Shown here: positions 37,135-38,363 of the stretch, piece after piece
How the letters are laid out: each line of letters starts with the position of its first letter
Position numbering within the stretch: the stretch's first letter is position 1
Assembly (NCBI GenBank): GCA_017993055.1
Contig: JAGONM010000035.1
Location: 1-38,363, forward strand
DNA: 38,363 bases
Direction: 5' to 3'
From: Armatimonadota bacterium
GTDB lineage: Bacteria > Armatimonadota > UBA5829 > DTJY01
Translations under genes and position numbers: made by a program
The notes under the pieces: model-generated
Told to the model about the DNA's origin: nothing
The model's input: the letters and a program-made list of their open reading frames with translations, nothing else
Databases searched by the model: none

Positions 37135-37164
37135 TTGACCGAATATCACTCTCGGCGGTAAAGT
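37135..37164 (+). promoter_or_regulatory. Sigma70-type promoter of the SGNH hydrolase gene
   Basis: TTGACC (37135-37140), 18-bp spacer, TAAAGT (37159-37164), 29 bp before the ATG. Confidence 0.7.
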
Positions 37165-37193
37165 AATGTCAACTCGGCACAAGGAGTATCCGC

Positions 37194-38192
37194 ATGAACT
37201 GGATGGACTTCCCGAATGACGGTTTCAACGTACACGGCCTCGCCTGGTTCGAGGAGGACCGACCCGCGCTCCGGAGACTCCCGGAGCGCCTCAAAGACAC
37301 ATTCCGACCGCCGGTGTGGGATCTGGCCCAGTCCCCGGCCGGCGGGCGCATCATGTTCGCCACCGACTCGGCACACGTCGGCATCCGGGCGAAATCGCCC
37401 GATTTCTTCGTCATGAACCACATCACCCGCATCGGTCAGAGCGGCTTCGACATCTACGTGGACGGGAACTTCATGGGCAGCGTCTCACCCGATCCCGAGG
37501 GCAAGATCGAGGCTCAGTGGCAGATTCAGAAGGAAGCGGGCAAGGTCCGGAACGTCACCATCCACATGCCTCTCTACAAGTCCGTCACCCTTCAGCAGAT
37601 CGGCCTCGATGAGGGCGCGGCGATCAAGGGCCACAAGGAGTTCGCCATCGAGAAGCCGGTCGTGTACTACGGCACGAGTATCACCCAGGGCGGATGCGCC
37701 TCGACGCCCGGCACGACGTATCAGAACTTCGTCTCTCGGTCACTGAATGTGGACTTCATCAACCTCGGGTTTTCAGGCAACGGGCTGGGGGAGCCGGAAC
37801 TCGCGAAGGCGATCAACGAGATCGAATGCTCGTGCCTGGTTATTGACCACTGGGCGAACAAGGGGAAGGACTACCGCGAGAACCTGCCGGTCTTCATCGG
37901 CGAGCTGCGGAAGGTCCACAAGACCGAGCCGATAATCGTCATGGGTCCGTTCTTCTACACCCGCGACGCGCTCGACGACAGCATGCACGTGGAACAGCGT
38001 AAGGCCGGCCAGGAGTACGTCAGGCAGATGAAGAGCGAGGGAGACCGGAACATCCACTGGTTCGACGGGCGCAAGATGATCGCGCCGGAGACCGCGTTCG
38101 GCCTGGTTGACGGCGTCCACCCGAACTCTCTCGGGTTCTACCTCATGGCCCAGGCTTTCACCCCGTTCCTCAAGAAGGCGCTCAAGCTGTAG
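37194..38192 (+). CDS. SGNH/GDSL-type hydrolase with N-terminal beta-sandwich domain
   Basis: A 332-residue protein. Residues 1-150 form a strand-rich N-terminal domain as in SGNH enzymes with an accessory jelly roll (WDLAQSPAGGRIMFATDS, SGFDIYVDG). From residue 155 the SGNH fold begins: block I YYGTSITQGG (Ser162 as nucleophile), block II GFSGNG (Gly, Asn), and the final block VDGVHPNSLGF with the Asp-His pair. Members deacetylate or de-esterify polysaccharides. No signal peptide is seen, so it is probably cytoplasmic and acts on imported sugar or an ester substrate. AAGGAG lies 7 nt before the ATG. Confidence 0.9.
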   Translation: MNWMDFPNDGFNVHGLAWFEEDRPALRRLPERLKDTFRPPVWDLAQSPAGGRIMFATDSAHVGIRAKSPDFFVMNHITRIGQSGFDIYVDGNFMGSVSPDPEGKIEAQWQIQKEAGKVRNVTIHMPLYKSVTLQQIGLDEGAAIKGHKEFAIEKPVVYYGTSITQGGCASTPGTTYQNFVSRSLNVDFINLGFSGNGLGEPELAKAINEIECSCLVIDHWANKGKDYRENLPVFIGELRKVHKTEPIIVMGPFFYTRDALDDSMHVEQRKAGQEYVRQMKSEGDRNIHWFDGRKMIAPETAFGLVDGVHPNSLGFYLMAQAFTPFLKKALKL

Positions 38193-38207
38193 CGGTTGGC
38201 GGCATCG

Positions 38208-38239
38208 GGAGGGTGTTCTTCGCGGGAGCCTCACCCTCC
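38208..38239. other. Hairpin after the SGNH gene
   Basis: An 8-bp stem GGAGGGTG / CACCCTCC with a 16-nt loop, 15 bp after the stop codon; no T-run follows. May contribute to transcript end formation. Confidence 0.4.
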
Positions 38240-38273
38240 AGTGGCGTAAGCTTTGAGTGTGTAGATTTGCGAA

Positions 38274-38336
38274 GATGCTCCCCGTTTCGTAGACTTGATT
38301 TGGTCACGAATCAAGCGAGCGAAACGGAGGAGCATC
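38274..38336 (+). repeat. Long inverted repeat before the edge gene
   Basis: Outer arms 38274-38289 and 38320-38336 match over about 16 bp with one extra base; inner arms CTTGATT (38294-38300) and AATCAAG (38309-38315) pair as well. The 3' outer arm contains the GGAGGAG ribosome site of the ORF starting at 38338. The sequence from about 38258 (TGTGTAG...) may be the end of an insertion sequence. Confidence 0.6.
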
Positions 38337-38337
38337 G

Positions 38338-38363
38338 ATGAGCAGTATAACCCTAAGAGAAGT
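38338..38363 (+). CDS. Start of an unidentified gene, possibly a transposase (partial)
   Basis: ATG at 38338 with GGAGGAG 5 nt upstream; only the first eight complete codons (MSSITLRE) are in the window. A transposase is suspected from the preceding long inverted repeat and from the ribosome site hidden in it, a known arrangement in insertion sequences. Family cannot be told from so little. Confidence 0.4.

Overview
The window is a GC-rich chromosomal segment of a free-living bacterium. It has Shine-Dalgarno-led genes, many near-consensus sigma70-type promoters and three tRNA genes. The most likely source is Armatimonadota or a nearby phylum. The reasons are a PEP-CTERM surface protein, a secreted protein with OB-fold-like repeats, a secreted pseudopilin-like protein, and many polysaccharide-related genes (sialidase, sulfatase, GH172/DUF2961, SGNH hydrolase) beside ordinary housekeeping genes. 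This placement rests on family recognition, not on a phylogenetic marker.

Layout. 1-970 (minus): the start of a pyruvate dehydrogenase E1-alpha gene preceded by wrbA. 1145-5501 (plus): sbcD and sbcC (Mre11/Rad50-type repair nuclease), then a compact HicB/HicA-like pair. 5633-9343 (minus): a sialic acid unit, namely a sialidase plus one protein that joins a Kelch mutarotase to a sodium/solute symporter, driven by a good promoter. 9424-9632: a second promoter facing the other way, leading into a structured non-coding stretch. 9812-11838 (plus): a double-cubane-type reductase with its ATP-dependent activase. 12180-17860: two secreted proteins of unknown role, a sulfatase and a phosphodiester-glycosidase-like protein. 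17925-21638 (minus): a SpoIIE/PP2C phosphatase and typA. 21870-26425 (plus): GH172 protein, Fe-S aldo/keto reductase-like protein, cREC receiver-like protein and a second aldo/keto reductase. 26505-28484 (minus): purA and a pseudopilin-like protein. 28617-31342 (plus): hisD, hisB, hisH. 31636-32298: PEP-CTERM protein with a terminator. 32378-35362 (minus): cstA and two TrkA-type proteins. 35587-35966: tRNA-Arg(GCG), tRNA-Arg(CCT), tRNA-Ser(CGA). 35974-38192: a uroporphyrinogen-decarboxylase-family protein and an SGNH hydrolase. From about 38258 a probable insertion-sequence end begins.

No complete new multi-gene system is evident. The most notable non-ordinary signals are non-coding: (1) a 116-bp inverted pair of a two-hairpin repeat between hisD and hisB whose arms show compensatory base changes; (2) degenerate hexa- and heptanucleotide repeats found only between genes, three of which run in sense direction into a start codon and appear to supply the ribosome binding site; (3) a textbook terminator with a GNRA loop about 20 nt into the typA leader; (4) a structured region behind its own promoter at 9459-9632; (5) a probable leaderless hisD transcript; (6) a hairpin that would bury the ribosome binding site of the gene at the right edge. 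Among proteins, the Kelch-symporter fusion, the cREC protein lodged between two aldo/keto reductases, and the loss of catalytic Asp and His in the first of those reductases deserve a second look.
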